From assembly GCF_037975245.1 (NCBI RefSeq), contig NC_092575.1, positions 16,259,310 to 16,323,309 of the forward strand: DNA of 64,000 bases. The letters run 5' to 3'. The DNA is from Apostichopus japonicus. Taxonomy: Eukaryota > Echinodermata > Holothuroidea > Aspidochirotida > Stichopodidae. Below are positions 26,724 to 36,953 of the stretch, piece after piece. Made by a program: the position numbers and the translations under genes. Under the pieces are notes generated by a model. The model was given only the letters and a program-made list of their open reading frames with translations. It made no database searches and had not been told where the DNA came from. The stretch's first letter is position 1. Each line of letters starts with the position of its first letter.

Positions 26724-26785
26724 GGAGGAGAAGAAGAAGAAGGAGTTAGAGGAGGAGGAGGAGGAGGAGGAGGAGGAGGAGGAGA
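26724..26785 (+). repeat. (GAG)n / (GAA)n microsatellite
   Basis: Imperfect GAA/GAG units lead into an uninterrupted GAG run of about 11 units. Confidence 0.9.
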
Positions 26786-27093
26786 GGAAGATAATGGGTG
26801 GGGGAAGTTGACGGTGGTAACCCGTTCTATTTGCATTATAATGATCGTTATAGCACAAGGCCCTCTCTCCGTCGTTAACGTCCTTCAACAATATCATTTA
26901 TACAGACAATCAAGGGATAAAATTCTGACGTCATCGGTAGTGTTTTCGCGTAAACGTTTTGACATTTTTAATGGTACTTAATATGTCAACCGTTAACTCT
27001 GCGTGTGCATTATACTTCCTTGTACGATTGTTTAATATCATTCTGAACATAATACGAAACGGCTGTTAAATATACATGCAGGCATAGACCGAG

Positions 27094-27100
27094 ATAAAAG
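27094..27100 (+). promoter_or_regulatory. Possible TATA-like box of the Ig gene
   Basis: ATAAAAG lies about 106 bp upstream of the chosen ATG. A start site about 30 bp downstream would give a short 5' leader. The motif is short and common in AT-rich DNA, so this is weak evidence. Confidence 0.25.
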
Positions 27101-27205
27101 ACGTCGACTTTTTGTTTAGACAATTTGTTTACTGTTTTAAGTCCTTTTCTGGTTTCATTTTGCAAAATTTTCGTACCTAACTTTTCTTCCCTGTATGATA
27201 CCAGA

Positions 27206-28708
27206 ATGATGTTTATTCATCTTGTACTGTTTTCACTCATCAGTGTACTTATGGTGGAGTTGACCGAAGCTTGCCAAACATATCAAATGTCGGCAAAGCA
27301 TACAGAAGCAACCGTTTTTGAAAACGAATGCGTTGAGTTGACGTGCCGTGTACCCGGACAGGAATCCGTTACTATTTCGAGGGAACCAAACGTTTTTGTT
27401 AAAGGATGGGGAAAGCTTGGTAATGATTCAAGAACGAGATACAAATTCCATTTAGGGGAACTCACGGAATATTCGACCATTTTGCATTCGTTTACGATTG
27501 ATAATATTTCGGCTGGAGACGCTGGACTTTACGTCTGTGTGTATGCGACATCTTTTGCCAAATCAACCTCGTTAACTGTAATTATTAGACCTAATCAAGG
27601 GGACCCTTTATGTAAGACGAAAAACAAATACCCTGTTCATCTGGTTGACGAAATCATGCAAATGAATTGTTCAGTCGATCATGGAACGCCTGAAGTGACT
27701 TTATCATTTTTATCTATGAGTAATATGAATATAACCAACAGGACGGAATTAGTGCCCAAAGTTGGCCGAAAGGTGATAGGTATTGAAACCACGCTTTCTC
27801 AGTCATCTAACGGAAGCACCTTGGTTTGCTCTGCGCGACAGAATTACCCGCCAAATAAAATATTTACTCCTTCGTATAATGCCTATTGCTCTTGGGGACC
27901 AATAATTTTACAACAGCAACTGGAAATCTCTCTGTATTATGTCACGGAGAACGTCACTAATGTTCTTTTCATATGTAAATGTAACATTATGGATGCTCAA
28001 TTTAATTGGGTAATAAAACCCAATTTTTTATCAGTATGGCAGAGTAATTGGCCTGGACAGTCCATTGTGGCGATTGACGTCACAAATCGTATCGACAGTT
28101 TTGACGATATGACGGTTACTTGCCAAGTCTCCTATGAAGGGTCAATAAACAATGCTACCGCGGTATATCGGTTATACGGTAGTTATAACAGTTCAACAGG
28201 CTTGTCGTATGTGATATTATCTGTGGTCCTCCTACTAGTCTCATTCTCCGTTAACCTGTTTTTAGGGTTAAGGCTTTATGTTGTCAAACTCAGTAAACAT
28301 CGGGCAGCTTGTACTAACATCGATACTTCTGACGTGTACACTACGACAGTTAGACCATACAGCACCGTCCTCCCAACCTGTTTTGATTGTTTTCATCTGC
28401 GCGCATTCAGTTTCTTTAAAGGGGATTTCAAAGGACGGTCTGACCGAGCTGAAGGAATCCCATCTCCTCGAGATGACAATTCATCTCAGCTAGATCAACA
28501 AGGAGACGGTCCAACCGAAACATCGAGCATCGGTCCGAATCAGAGTAGAGGTAAAAGACAAGCGAATTGGGCTCTGACGGATCTATCAATCGACAATCGC
28601 TCGTACGAGATTATTGCAGAAGACGCTGACTTCAAATCTTTGGTATCAGGGCGTCGTCGTAGCAACACCGTGGAGGTAACGAATTATGAATCAGTCTCGG
28701 CATGCTGA
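27206..28708 (+). CDS. Three-Ig-domain single-pass membrane receptor, intronless, with tyrosine-motif tail
   Basis: This is a 500-residue protein from ATG 27,206 to TGA 28,708. The frame is open further upstream but has no ATG there, and the first Met precedes a clear signal peptide (MMFIHLVLFSLISVL, cleavage probably near residue 22). Ig1 (about 25-127) is V-like, with Cys47, Cys111 and a DAGLYVC motif. Ig2 (about 136-225) has Cys155 and Cys208. Ig3 (about 230-325) has Cys257 or Cys259, Trp268 and Cys306. Extra Cys136 and Cys228 could form another disulfide. About nine N-glycosylation sequons are visible. A membrane helix spans about 333-358. The ~140-residue cytoplasmic tail carries Tyr378 (YTTT), Tyr385 (YSTV), Tyr467 (YEII) and Tyr494 in TNYESV, which fits TxYxxV (ITSM). 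Its function is unknown to me; adhesion or immune-type signalling is inference. It is convergent with the TMEM132 gene. Confidence 0.85.
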   Translation: MMFIHLVLFSLISVLMVELTEACQTYQMSAKHTEATVFENECVELTCRVPGQESVTISREPNVFVKGWGKLGNDSRTRYKFHLGELTEYSTILHSFTIDNISAGDAGLYVCVYATSFAKSTSLTVIIRPNQGDPLCKTKNKYPVHLVDEIMQMNCSVDHGTPEVTLSFLSMSNMNITNRTELVPKVGRKVIGIETTLSQSSNGSTLVCSARQNYPPNKIFTPSYNAYCSWGPIILQQQLEISLYYVTENVTNVLFICKCNIMDAQFNWVIKPNFLSVWQSNWPGQSIVAIDVTNRIDSFDDMTVTCQVSYEGSINNATAVYRLYGSYNSSTGLSYVILSVVLLLVSFSVNLFLGLRLYVVKLSKHRAACTNIDTSDVYTTTVRPYSTVLPTCFDCFHLRAFSFFKGDFKGRSDRAEGIPSPRDDNSSQLDQQGDGPTETSSIGPNQSRGKRQANWALTDLSIDNRSYEIIAEDADFKSLVSGRRRSNTVEVTNYESVSAC

Positions 28709-28834
28709 TTGGCTGGTCGCCACACAATTTGCTTCCATTTCATTTTGGTGCGGCATGTATATATGTTTAGTTCCGTGCATGGGGAAGCAGGTGTGGAATG
28801 GGAGAGGTAAATGTGAGGGGACAGGGACACCCTT

Positions 28835-28895
28835 CCCCCCCCCCCGACACACATATTAATACACGCAGAAGTCTGCACAGTGGTGGGGGGGGGGG
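28835..28895. repeat. Poly-C/poly-G inverted pair in the Ig gene 3' region
   Basis: Eleven C at 28,835-28,845 and eleven G at 28,885-28,895 are separated by 39 bp. They would fall inside the 3' UTR if the AATAAA at 29,549 is used, giving the transcript a strong G-C stem. Confidence 0.55.
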
Positions 28896-29548
28896 CAATT
28901 TGGGAAAAATATATGTTAGCAATGCAAGTAGGCCTATACAAGTATTTATCATTGTCTTGCACGAAGAAAGGACAGCAAAGCAATTCCTGTAGTTATAGCA
29001 GGGAGTTGTTCCTGGTTATAGTCTGTTATCACCAGGCTTTTCAATTAACATGACATATAATCACGTTAGCTGTCTGCTATGTACAAGACATCGTTCCAAT
29101 CCCGTTTTTTTTTTAACTTTGATTATCATTTTGTTAGCATTTATTGTATGTTTGATACCAGTTATTCAGTATGGTCCAAATCATATACCGGTACATTAAT
29201 CAAGTGAAACAAGTGAAAGTAAAGTTTGCACGTAGACGTGCCATAGACTCATAACCCACACCGTGTAATAGGGCTATATACTCTGTAATTAACATTAATT
29301 ATTAATGTCGTTCATGCGATTACGTTGCATGCGGGTGTATGCTCGGTACACCTTATGTATACGAAAGTAAATAGTTATAAAAACAAGCACTTTCTTAGAT
29401 TATTAAATCAGAAATGAGTCAGCTGTGTCAGAGGTGATCATCTGAATATTCATGCACTGTTGAGGTTGTTGTTGTTATTGTTGTTCGTTTTTTCGTTTGT
29501 TCTTTCAGTATTTATATATATCATAATCACCATTGTATCTGATCTTGA

Positions 29549-29554
29549 AATAAA
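29549..29554 (+). terminator. Candidate polyadenylation signal AATAAA for the Ig gene
   Basis: A canonical hexamer about 840 bp after the stop. Another AATAAA follows about 105 bp further on, so either could be used. Confidence 0.4.
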
Positions 29555-30980
29555 GCAAGCGTCTTGAGAACATTATTTGAACATTTCTATAATATTTGAT
29601 AGTAAAAAAAATAATGTAGTTCATTAGCTTACTTACAGCCTATACTGAAGTGTCAATAAAAAAATCAGAAAGTAAAATGTTTAATAATTAAGAAGATCCT
29701 TTGTGTTGTTTTTGCATGTGGTTGGTAGTATTATAAAACAATTGTCTAGCAAAGAAGTTTGTAGATTTGAATGGAAACATAAATTAATTAATTAATTAAC
29801 GTTTATTCTCTTGAAAAAGACAATTATCGATTGCAATCCGATTACTGAGTATTCTTCGGAAATTTTAATCAAACTTTCCGGACATTTTCGGAAAATAAAC
29901 GCTGCATGAAAAAATTTGAAAATTGATTTTTCGGTGTTTTGTTATAAATCAGAAATCTACATTGTATCGAATCTAGTAAACAGCTTATTAAGGATATCAT
30001 AAGACAAAAACAGGCAGCAATTATTAACTAGAAACAATAAAACCGCAAAGAGAAAGCAAGTGACTCTATTGGTAATTTTCAGTTTAAAAATCTCATTAAT
30101 AGTGATCGGTTTTAATGTTAGCTAAAAATAAACCATAAGACAGACAAGTATATTAACAGCTAGCCTTTGCAAAGCAAACGTAGTTTATCATTTATCAAGC
30201 TTCATTGTTTTGCCAGTTACGTATTGTTGTGTTCTTCCTAAGACAAAGTCAAGGAGCAATAAATAATTAGAAATAAGACGACTATTTTTTCTTCTTAGAG
30301 TAATATTTTGTTTCCCATCTATTATCTACAATTGTTGCTTACGTTTAATCACTTCTCGTAAAAAGAACTTTTATATAAGAAACGCCCAGTAATTGTTTCC
30401 TTGTTTCGCTTCTATTATAATCAAGTTGAAAGAGCTAAAGAGCAATCGCAAACATTCTTAATTATGATTTTGAAGCTATTCATATATGCTTGTTTAATTG
30501 GTTTTCCCGTACTGCTTATAGTTGGGGTTATAATGTGCTCCTTCCCTAGCTCTCACGCTACGAAACTTTATCTGTTATTCATATATGAGCGAAGCTTCCT
30601 GGTTATTCACTAATTCATATGTTACTGTGCTGAGATCAAGATCGGTTTATAAGAAAATAAGTTTTTCATTAGTATTCCTGGCCGGGGGCTGAACTACAGA
30701 AAACAGAAATTGTTAGAAAGCGTCTGTATCTTGTTATCAAAACCTTAACTTATAGTAACATTTTGTATAGTGAAGAAACATGCACGTGTTTAGAATTTGT
30801 TGATAATTTTATGAGTGCATTTGGACAACAGCAGTTAGCAAATGTCATCATGAAAAATGATCTAGCAAGAATGCTTCTTTCTTTATAATATATGATATTA
30901 TAAAAATTAAAAATATATTATAAAATGATATTTTGACATATAAGTTGCATAATATGTGATGATATTCTAAGTTATCTGTT

Positions 30981-31366
30981 TAAAGGAGACACAATCCCAA
31001 CCATCGTTGATTGGTCTAAGTGATCAAAATAACTGTCAAGAACAACCCCCCCCCCCCTCCCTCCACCCTCCCCACCTCTACAGCCAAGGAGAGACAAGTG
31101 TCAACCATCATTGATTGGTCTTAGTGGTAGAAATAACTGTCATGAATAACACACCTACACCGTCCACACCTCTACAGCCAAGGAGAGACAAGTGTCAAAC
31201 ATCATTGATTGGTCTAAGTGATAAAAATAACTGTCATGAACAACTCCCCCCCCCGCCCTCAACCCCTCCCCCCTCAACCTTCCCCCTCCTCTTCCGCCAA
31301 GGAGAGACAAGTGTCAACCATCATTGATTGGTCTAAACGATAGAAATAACATCCATGAACAACTTC
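30981..31366 (+). repeat. Four-copy tandem array with C-rich spacers, unit about 95-118 bp
   Basis: Each unit begins near AAGGAGA(GA)CA(A)GTGTCAA(C/A)CATC, continues with ATTGATTGGTCTAAGTGAT and AAATAACTGTCATGAACAAC, and then runs into a C-rich spacer. Starts are at about 30,983, 31,086, 31,180 and 31,298. The conserved ~65-bp core is well kept while the C-rich spacers vary in length. Copy 1 is the most diverged. Confidence 0.8.
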
Positions 31367-31371
31367 CCCGA

Positions 31372-31791
31372 AAACATCTGAGAAAAATCTGATTCCATTT
31401 GGGAGATATCACAGGTTTAGTGTTTCTTCACAAGGCCGAAGATTTGATCAAGTCTAAATATGACGTCATCGAGCCACCCCCCCCCCATTGTTTATGTTTG
31501 TTTTATTTATTACAATGTCTATTATCTTTAAAGGAGGTGGGTTTTTGCAAATGCTGAATCTGAAAATATTAAAACTCTTGACAAGAGCTAATGATAGCAT
31601 TGGTTTCAGTGTCAACGCTCTTTGCATTTCACCTTAAAATATGAAAAAACAATAAACAAACAAACAGATAGATAGAGTAAAACCTTTCATATATAAATGG
31701 TAATATGACATCACAGAGTTACAAAATGACAGTTCTCAGAGTTTTAAACTAGAATATCTCCCAAATGAAGCAAGATTTTTCTGATCTGTTT
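31372..31791. mobile_element. Inverted-repeat element, arms about 48 bp
   Basis: The left arm (31,372-31,419) and the reverse complement of the right arm (31,745-31,791) match at about 80 percent. They share AGAAAAATCT and CATTTGGGAGATAT. The same terminal word occurs alone near 50,407 (CCATTTGGGTGATATC followed by AAGTTTA), which suggests a dispersed family. The ~325-bp interior has no ORF. No clear target duplication was found. Confidence 0.5.
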
Positions 31792-34700
31792 GGGACAGTT
31801 GTCACTCGCAAAGATCGCTGTCATATAAACTAAAGATGACGCTTGGGTTTGTGTCTAATAGAATTATTCTACTGCTATACAATACCAAACATTTAGAGCC
31901 TAACGTTAGGCCCGTAGTACTTTTTATCAGTTGTTTGTAGCCTAGCCTATCTGCAGATAATGCCAATGCACGACAGCTATAATATAATCCTTTTCTTTTA
32001 CACAGGATAACAACCAACAGGATGCAAATACACAATAAAGCAAATATACAACATCAGTCATGTTCATGTTGGGCGCTGGCGATCAGCTTAATTATGTTTA
32101 TCAGGGGGGCTCGACAGATAAATCTCAGAAAATAAAGAAAAGCCGAAACAACCTTTTCAATTCAATCTAGATGATTTTCAAAACTAGATGCTCAAAGAAA
32201 ATGATAACCAGGGAACAAATCCCTGTGATACCCTTACTCTATACATGCTCCGCCTGCCTACCAATTCCCCCCCCCCCCCCCCATTCCGGTCTTCCGCCAC
32301 AGTATACATTAAATACCAGGGGCGCAACCCCCATTCTTGTACGGGGAGTATGAGGATGTAAGATGTAACGTCATCAACTGGAGGGGTTTAAGACGAGGGG
32401 TTGCCCCCCCCCCATTTAGTTTGAAACTTAGGTTCAATGGAGGGAGCTTTGATGCAAAATGGTGCTGGACTTTGCTACTTTCTGAAACAATGTAAATGAA
32501 CTTTCAAATTTCGTCGCCCCGGACATTTATGAAAAAAACAATTTTAGATCAGTCATAACACACACGATAAATCGGGTCAACTTTCATAATTTTGGCGGGG
32601 CTATTCCTGTCATTATTTGAAATGAAACCCGAGTGGACAAGTTTCCACATGACAACGAAGATTGATCACAATCATCATAAAAAACTACTTTAAACGGACG
32701 TACCTAACATAGTTGAAGAACATATACACACAAACAAAAAATAAAACTCACGAGAGAAAAGCATATGACAACATTAATTTAATGTATTTTTCATTTCAAA
32801 ATAACATCTCCGAAATACGACAATTTTACAGACAGGAAACGTTGTTTTTTTTACTCTTTAATTTTCAGAGTGAAACCAGCACTCTTAGCCTTAAACATAT
32901 TTATTTTCCAAACTCTTTCTTTCCCAGTTCGAATACCATATCCGTTCGATCCAACACCTCACACCCTCCTCTGCATTTCTCCCATTTCTTCCGCCAATTA
33001 AAACTCCCAATTTTTAACACATCCTCATCCGGTGTAAATGAAAAACCGAATATAAAAATTCGCAAATATAACATAAAATCTGAACAAAAAAGAAAAAAGA
33101 GACAATGTGAGGCATTGGTAATAAGCTCCCTTCCAAATATACAGATTTCAATTATAAAATATTATTGATTACAAGCGGGAAAGAAAGGTTAAAAAATATT
33201 TCGGCACAAAACCGCTACATTTTATATGTGTAAATATTGCATCGTGATCAACACGAAAAATGAACACTAAATATTACATTACACAAGTTACACTTAGCAC
33301 CAAAGCCCCCGCCATGCATACCAAATGTTTGAATTCCAAATATGTATGAAGTTTTACTTAAGAAAGGTGTACCATGTTCCATGGATTAAATACCCATGCC
33401 TATATGACAAACGCCCCATAACGCAGAAATAAAAACCATGTATGATTAGGATCATTTCGTCAACTGAAAGTTTTCTTATGCCTCAGGGGTGACCATTATA
33501 TGCAGAAGAAATGATGAATATTAGGCAGGACTTTAATCTTAATATTATCATAGTCCTAAAAAAGTGCCATTCCGAACTTCAGGATATTCACCATTAAAAT
33601 ATACTCTCAAATGCTCCTTTAATGCTAAAGTAATGATGACGTCAGTTCCTCAGTACAGGACCCAAATGTTAATCCATTGTTTTACAAATTCAAAATCACT
33701 CGACCAAAAAATATCCTTTTTAATAATTTCATATAAAACAACAAAACTACCCTTGGGATGATATTCAACACCATTTATCCTTGAAAAATTTGTCCCGCTC
33801 AAGTTTGTGATGTATTGTAAAACCATGTCATTCGAGGGCATAAAATCTTTTGTTTTCCCAATTAGCTTGCTTTTCTGCCGAACTGATTTAATACGTATGT
33901 GAAGCAAAATCAAACAAAAACCTCATTCCTAGTTCTTCAATAGTAACAATACTAAAGTTTTACTCTATCTTTCTACAGCCCAACCCCCCACCCCCGACTC
34001 AAAGCCCTCCTTCTACGCCTCCCCCATCTAGTCCTTCACTTACCCTGCCTGTACCCACTTCATCAGGACAAATGAGCTGGAGTTAATTATTTTTAACCAA
34101 TTGGAAGTAAAAATCAAAAGAAACAGCATTAAAACAAAATAAGTTCAATGAACACTCTGTAACATTGAAAACTAAATATCGCCAAAATCAGACTTATTTC
34201 CGCCTTTTCAATTCTTTTAATACCCATACAATGCATTATGAACATTATATGGCTGCTTGTTTGTTGAAATAAATGATCATATCACCCTCAAATACTTGAT
34301 ACCTTCACAAGAAAAATATGGCAGTTATTTTCTAATCTGTGGCTTTTGTAAGGTCTAATATGATTGGTCAATTTTGGTTGCACAAATTTTGCGTACAAGA
34401 TACAAGTAAATTCCAGGAGTTTGACCTTTGACCCAAATTTGACCCTCGACCTCAAAATAGTTCTACCATTTTTAACTACCCGGTTTAAGCCTCCTCCCTT
34501 CCCTCTCTTTGTATACCAGACACTATTATACTCTTGAAAGTACTTGTTGAGGAAGTAATTTCACATTAATAAAGGTTTAACATACTACAGGTATCATTAA
34601 TTATAGGTTATTAATGATAGGTGTTAAACCACAATATTACATTTAAACAATACAAGCAATACATGAACAAAAGAAAAAGACATTTCTTGAGATGTAAAGC

Positions 34701-35048
34701 ACTTTTAAAAATACATGATGAATCACATACATGTACAGGTGGTTAATCTTGGTGGTTTTTTACGTTTTCTTAAAAATTGACGAAAATGAGCTTTCTGTAG
34801 ATTCTCTACCTTCCAGCCCCTCCCCCCTCCCCCCCCCCCCAAATAGAAAAAAAAAAGAAGATGAAGTATTACATTAAAATTAAAGAACAAAACTTGGGCA
34901 AGACGAATATCAAAATTGAGTTTGATAATAAAAAAAAATTATAATTTCATCATTTTCTTTTTCAAGGGGAGAACCCGATAAAGCTCTCAACATGTTACGG
35001 GAAACTACCTTCTCACATAATGGGGGAAGTCCCCAGACACGCCCAAAA

Positions 35049-35411
35049 TAGGGTGTTGTCACATCGATGCTATCTAGGGTCGCGAAACTTGACAGGCTGA
35101 AGTCTCTGACTGCTGATCATAACTGTACCTTGAGTTGATCACTAGTAAGTAGTATTTGCAATTCGTTCACTAATTTTGAAATCATACTTTATTAAAGTTT
35201 CAAGTCAAACTAATTGTTTCATGTACCTTTGCCTCCTCTAAGGCAGTTTAATGGCCAAACTCCCCAATGGAACCTAGAACTGAGTCAATTGGCAAGGTCA
35301 ACTGTCATGTTCGCAGGCTTTTCACCCCTTTCACTCGACAATGGTTTAATACTTTGATTCAGAAATGTGTAAACAGATCACACCTATTGGGTCCGATGTG
35401 ACAACACCCTA
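35049..35411. mobile_element. MITE candidate with 16-bp terminal inverted repeats and TA flanks
   Basis: GGGTGTTGTCACATCG at 35,051-35,066 is repeated exactly inverted as CGATGTGACAACACCC at 35,394-35,409. Each end is flanked by TA, which fits a Tc1/mariner-type target duplication. The interior (~330 bp) is non-coding. A caution is that a related segment at about 24,270-24,370 aligns both inside this element and about 30 bp outside its left end, so the true repeat may be larger. Confidence 0.5.
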
Positions 35412-36152
35412 CGTAGAAATACTGGAGAGACCCACTGAAAGTCAATATTAAAAAATATACACTCGTTAAAAATTGAAACATTCTCATTTAAATATATTTA
35501 CATTTCTATGAATACATAATTTTGTTTCTTCATTTTGTTTTTTTGGACTCGCATAAAATTCCAATGGCAAGTATAATGTACATCATCTTTCTCAAAAAAT
35601 TAAGAGAGGACTTGCCGATACATGAAGGAAACATATTCTACAAGGCAAGCAAGCATGATTAGTGTTCATCAGCATTTTGTCATCTCCCACCCCACCCCCC
35701 CCCACCATCTTCTCCACGATAGTACATAAATAAATAAAAGTTAAGGCTGACAGAAAAAATATTAAAATAATTATTAGCACATCTCCGGATCTAATTACAA
35801 TATTATTTAATCTGTGTGAGGAGGTGAGATATAAAATACATTACCCCTTGATAATAAAGATCATCCCTTCCTGAACTTGGGGTTAAAGGCAAATTAAGCC
35901 TCCCCAACCCACCCCCCCCCCCCAATCATGCACTTGTTCCAGATGTAACAATCGGTTTGTAATAAGAATACCCTTTCTAACAGGTAACAACATTTTAATG
36001 TTTTGGACCAAATTGACCACTATCAATTTTCCCCTCAACCTTGACAAGTAATAAACAAAACTTTTGTAACTTTAAATATCCAATTAACGGATGTTTAATG
36101 TTATTGAACATTATGAACATTATTACTGACTATTCATATTTGATATTTGAAA

Positions 36153-36227
36153 TGACAAAAGAATGTTAAGCACCGTATTATCACGGTTGTGACAAAAGAA
36201 ATGTTATGCACCGTATTATCACGGTTT
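36153..36227 (+). repeat. Two-copy tandem repeat, unit 37-38 bp
   Basis: TGACAAAAGAATGTTAAGCA plus CCGTATTATCACGGTT is followed directly by a copy with one inserted A and one substitution. Each copy contains the small palindrome CCGTATTATCACGG. A separate hairpin (AGACAATG ... CATTGTCT) follows at 36,255-36,292. Confidence 0.8.
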
Positions 36228-36576
36228 AGGACGAATGGTACAGGTATATCCATAAGACAATGCATTTCTCTGAACAAAGAGATACATTGTCTTTCGCATA
36301 GAAAAGGAATATTTCCTACGGATATTTTGCGAGCTGGGATGTGGATAAATTTGGGTGATTTTATGCAGTGTTCTAATGACAATGGTCAATTTCGTTCCAA
36401 AACTTAAAAACGTCTCTCATAAATGCATTTTGTGTTTGAAGAAGTACCCTATTACAAAAGTGTATTTTATTAAATGACTAAATTATGATATAACACACCA
36501 AAAAATTAACAATAAGATAATTCATCCCAACAGCTTCTGTTGACATGTACCAGCAGCCGATAGGATCAACGTTAAG

Positions 36577-36582
36577 TTTATT
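36577..36582 (-). terminator. Candidate polyadenylation signal for the TMEM132 gene
   Basis: AATAAA on the minus strand, about 375 bp past the stop codon. Further TTTATT words lie downstream, for example near 36,466, so this one is not certain. Confidence 0.3.
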
Positions 36583-36953
36583 CTTAACTCAATGAGATGA
36601 AATCTCTTATCATCTGTCTCATACACCACAAGTTTAATTTTGGATTTTTGGATAATTTTTTTAATTCTGTCAATACCCTGAATGCAAAGATAGATTGTTT
36701 GAAAAATAAATACAAAAATAGCGCAGAAGATCAGTTTCCGTTACCGCGGAAATACTAACTCGTCTCTACTGATCGAATGACCGGCTTGAGAACAAGTCCT
36801 GTGTTAGATCGTTAAGTCTTCATCGTTTGCCGGACGATTGCGATCAAACCGATCGAACGAAATAAATAAAAAAGGTTTTTAATTATTTAGAACCAAAACG
36901 AGCACCAGTTCACTTTCAATTAAAAGATACAAATTCCTTAGTCACTCTGCGTG

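Larger units (their letters stand above)
25286..27093. other. Intergenic / 5' flank of the Ig gene
   Basis: No gene was recognised. The stretch contains A/G-rich microsatellites at 26,577-26,638 ((AAAAAG)n) and 26,724-26,785 ((GAG)n). The open frames across the GAG tract are low-complexity artefacts. Confidence 0.5.
28709..29570 (+). other. Probable 3' UTR of the Ig gene
   Basis: No other gene is visible, and the first good AATAAA hexamer after the stop codon is at 29,549-29,554. The extent is inferred from that hexamer only. Confidence 0.4.
29571..36576. other. Intergenic stretch between convergent genes
   Basis: No gene was recognised. The 151-codon open frame at 32,713-33,168 has no ATG start and an AT-driven composition (Ile, Asn, Lys, Phe, Ser), with no domain. 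Two smaller overlapping frames at 33,564-33,913 are likewise unrecognised. Repeats inside are listed separately. Long C-runs occur at about 31,047, 32,267-32,282 and 34,830. Confidence 0.5.

Noticed and set aside
32713-33168. 151-codon open frame on the plus strand
   Set aside because: It starts at a non-ATG codon, is rich in Ile/Asn/Lys/Phe/Ser as expected from AT-rich DNA, has no domain, no membrane segment and no splice context.
33650-33913. 87-codon minus-strand frame with fairly balanced composition
   Set aside because: I recognised no family and could not extend it through plausible splice sites. It might be worth a database search but cannot be annotated from sequence alone.
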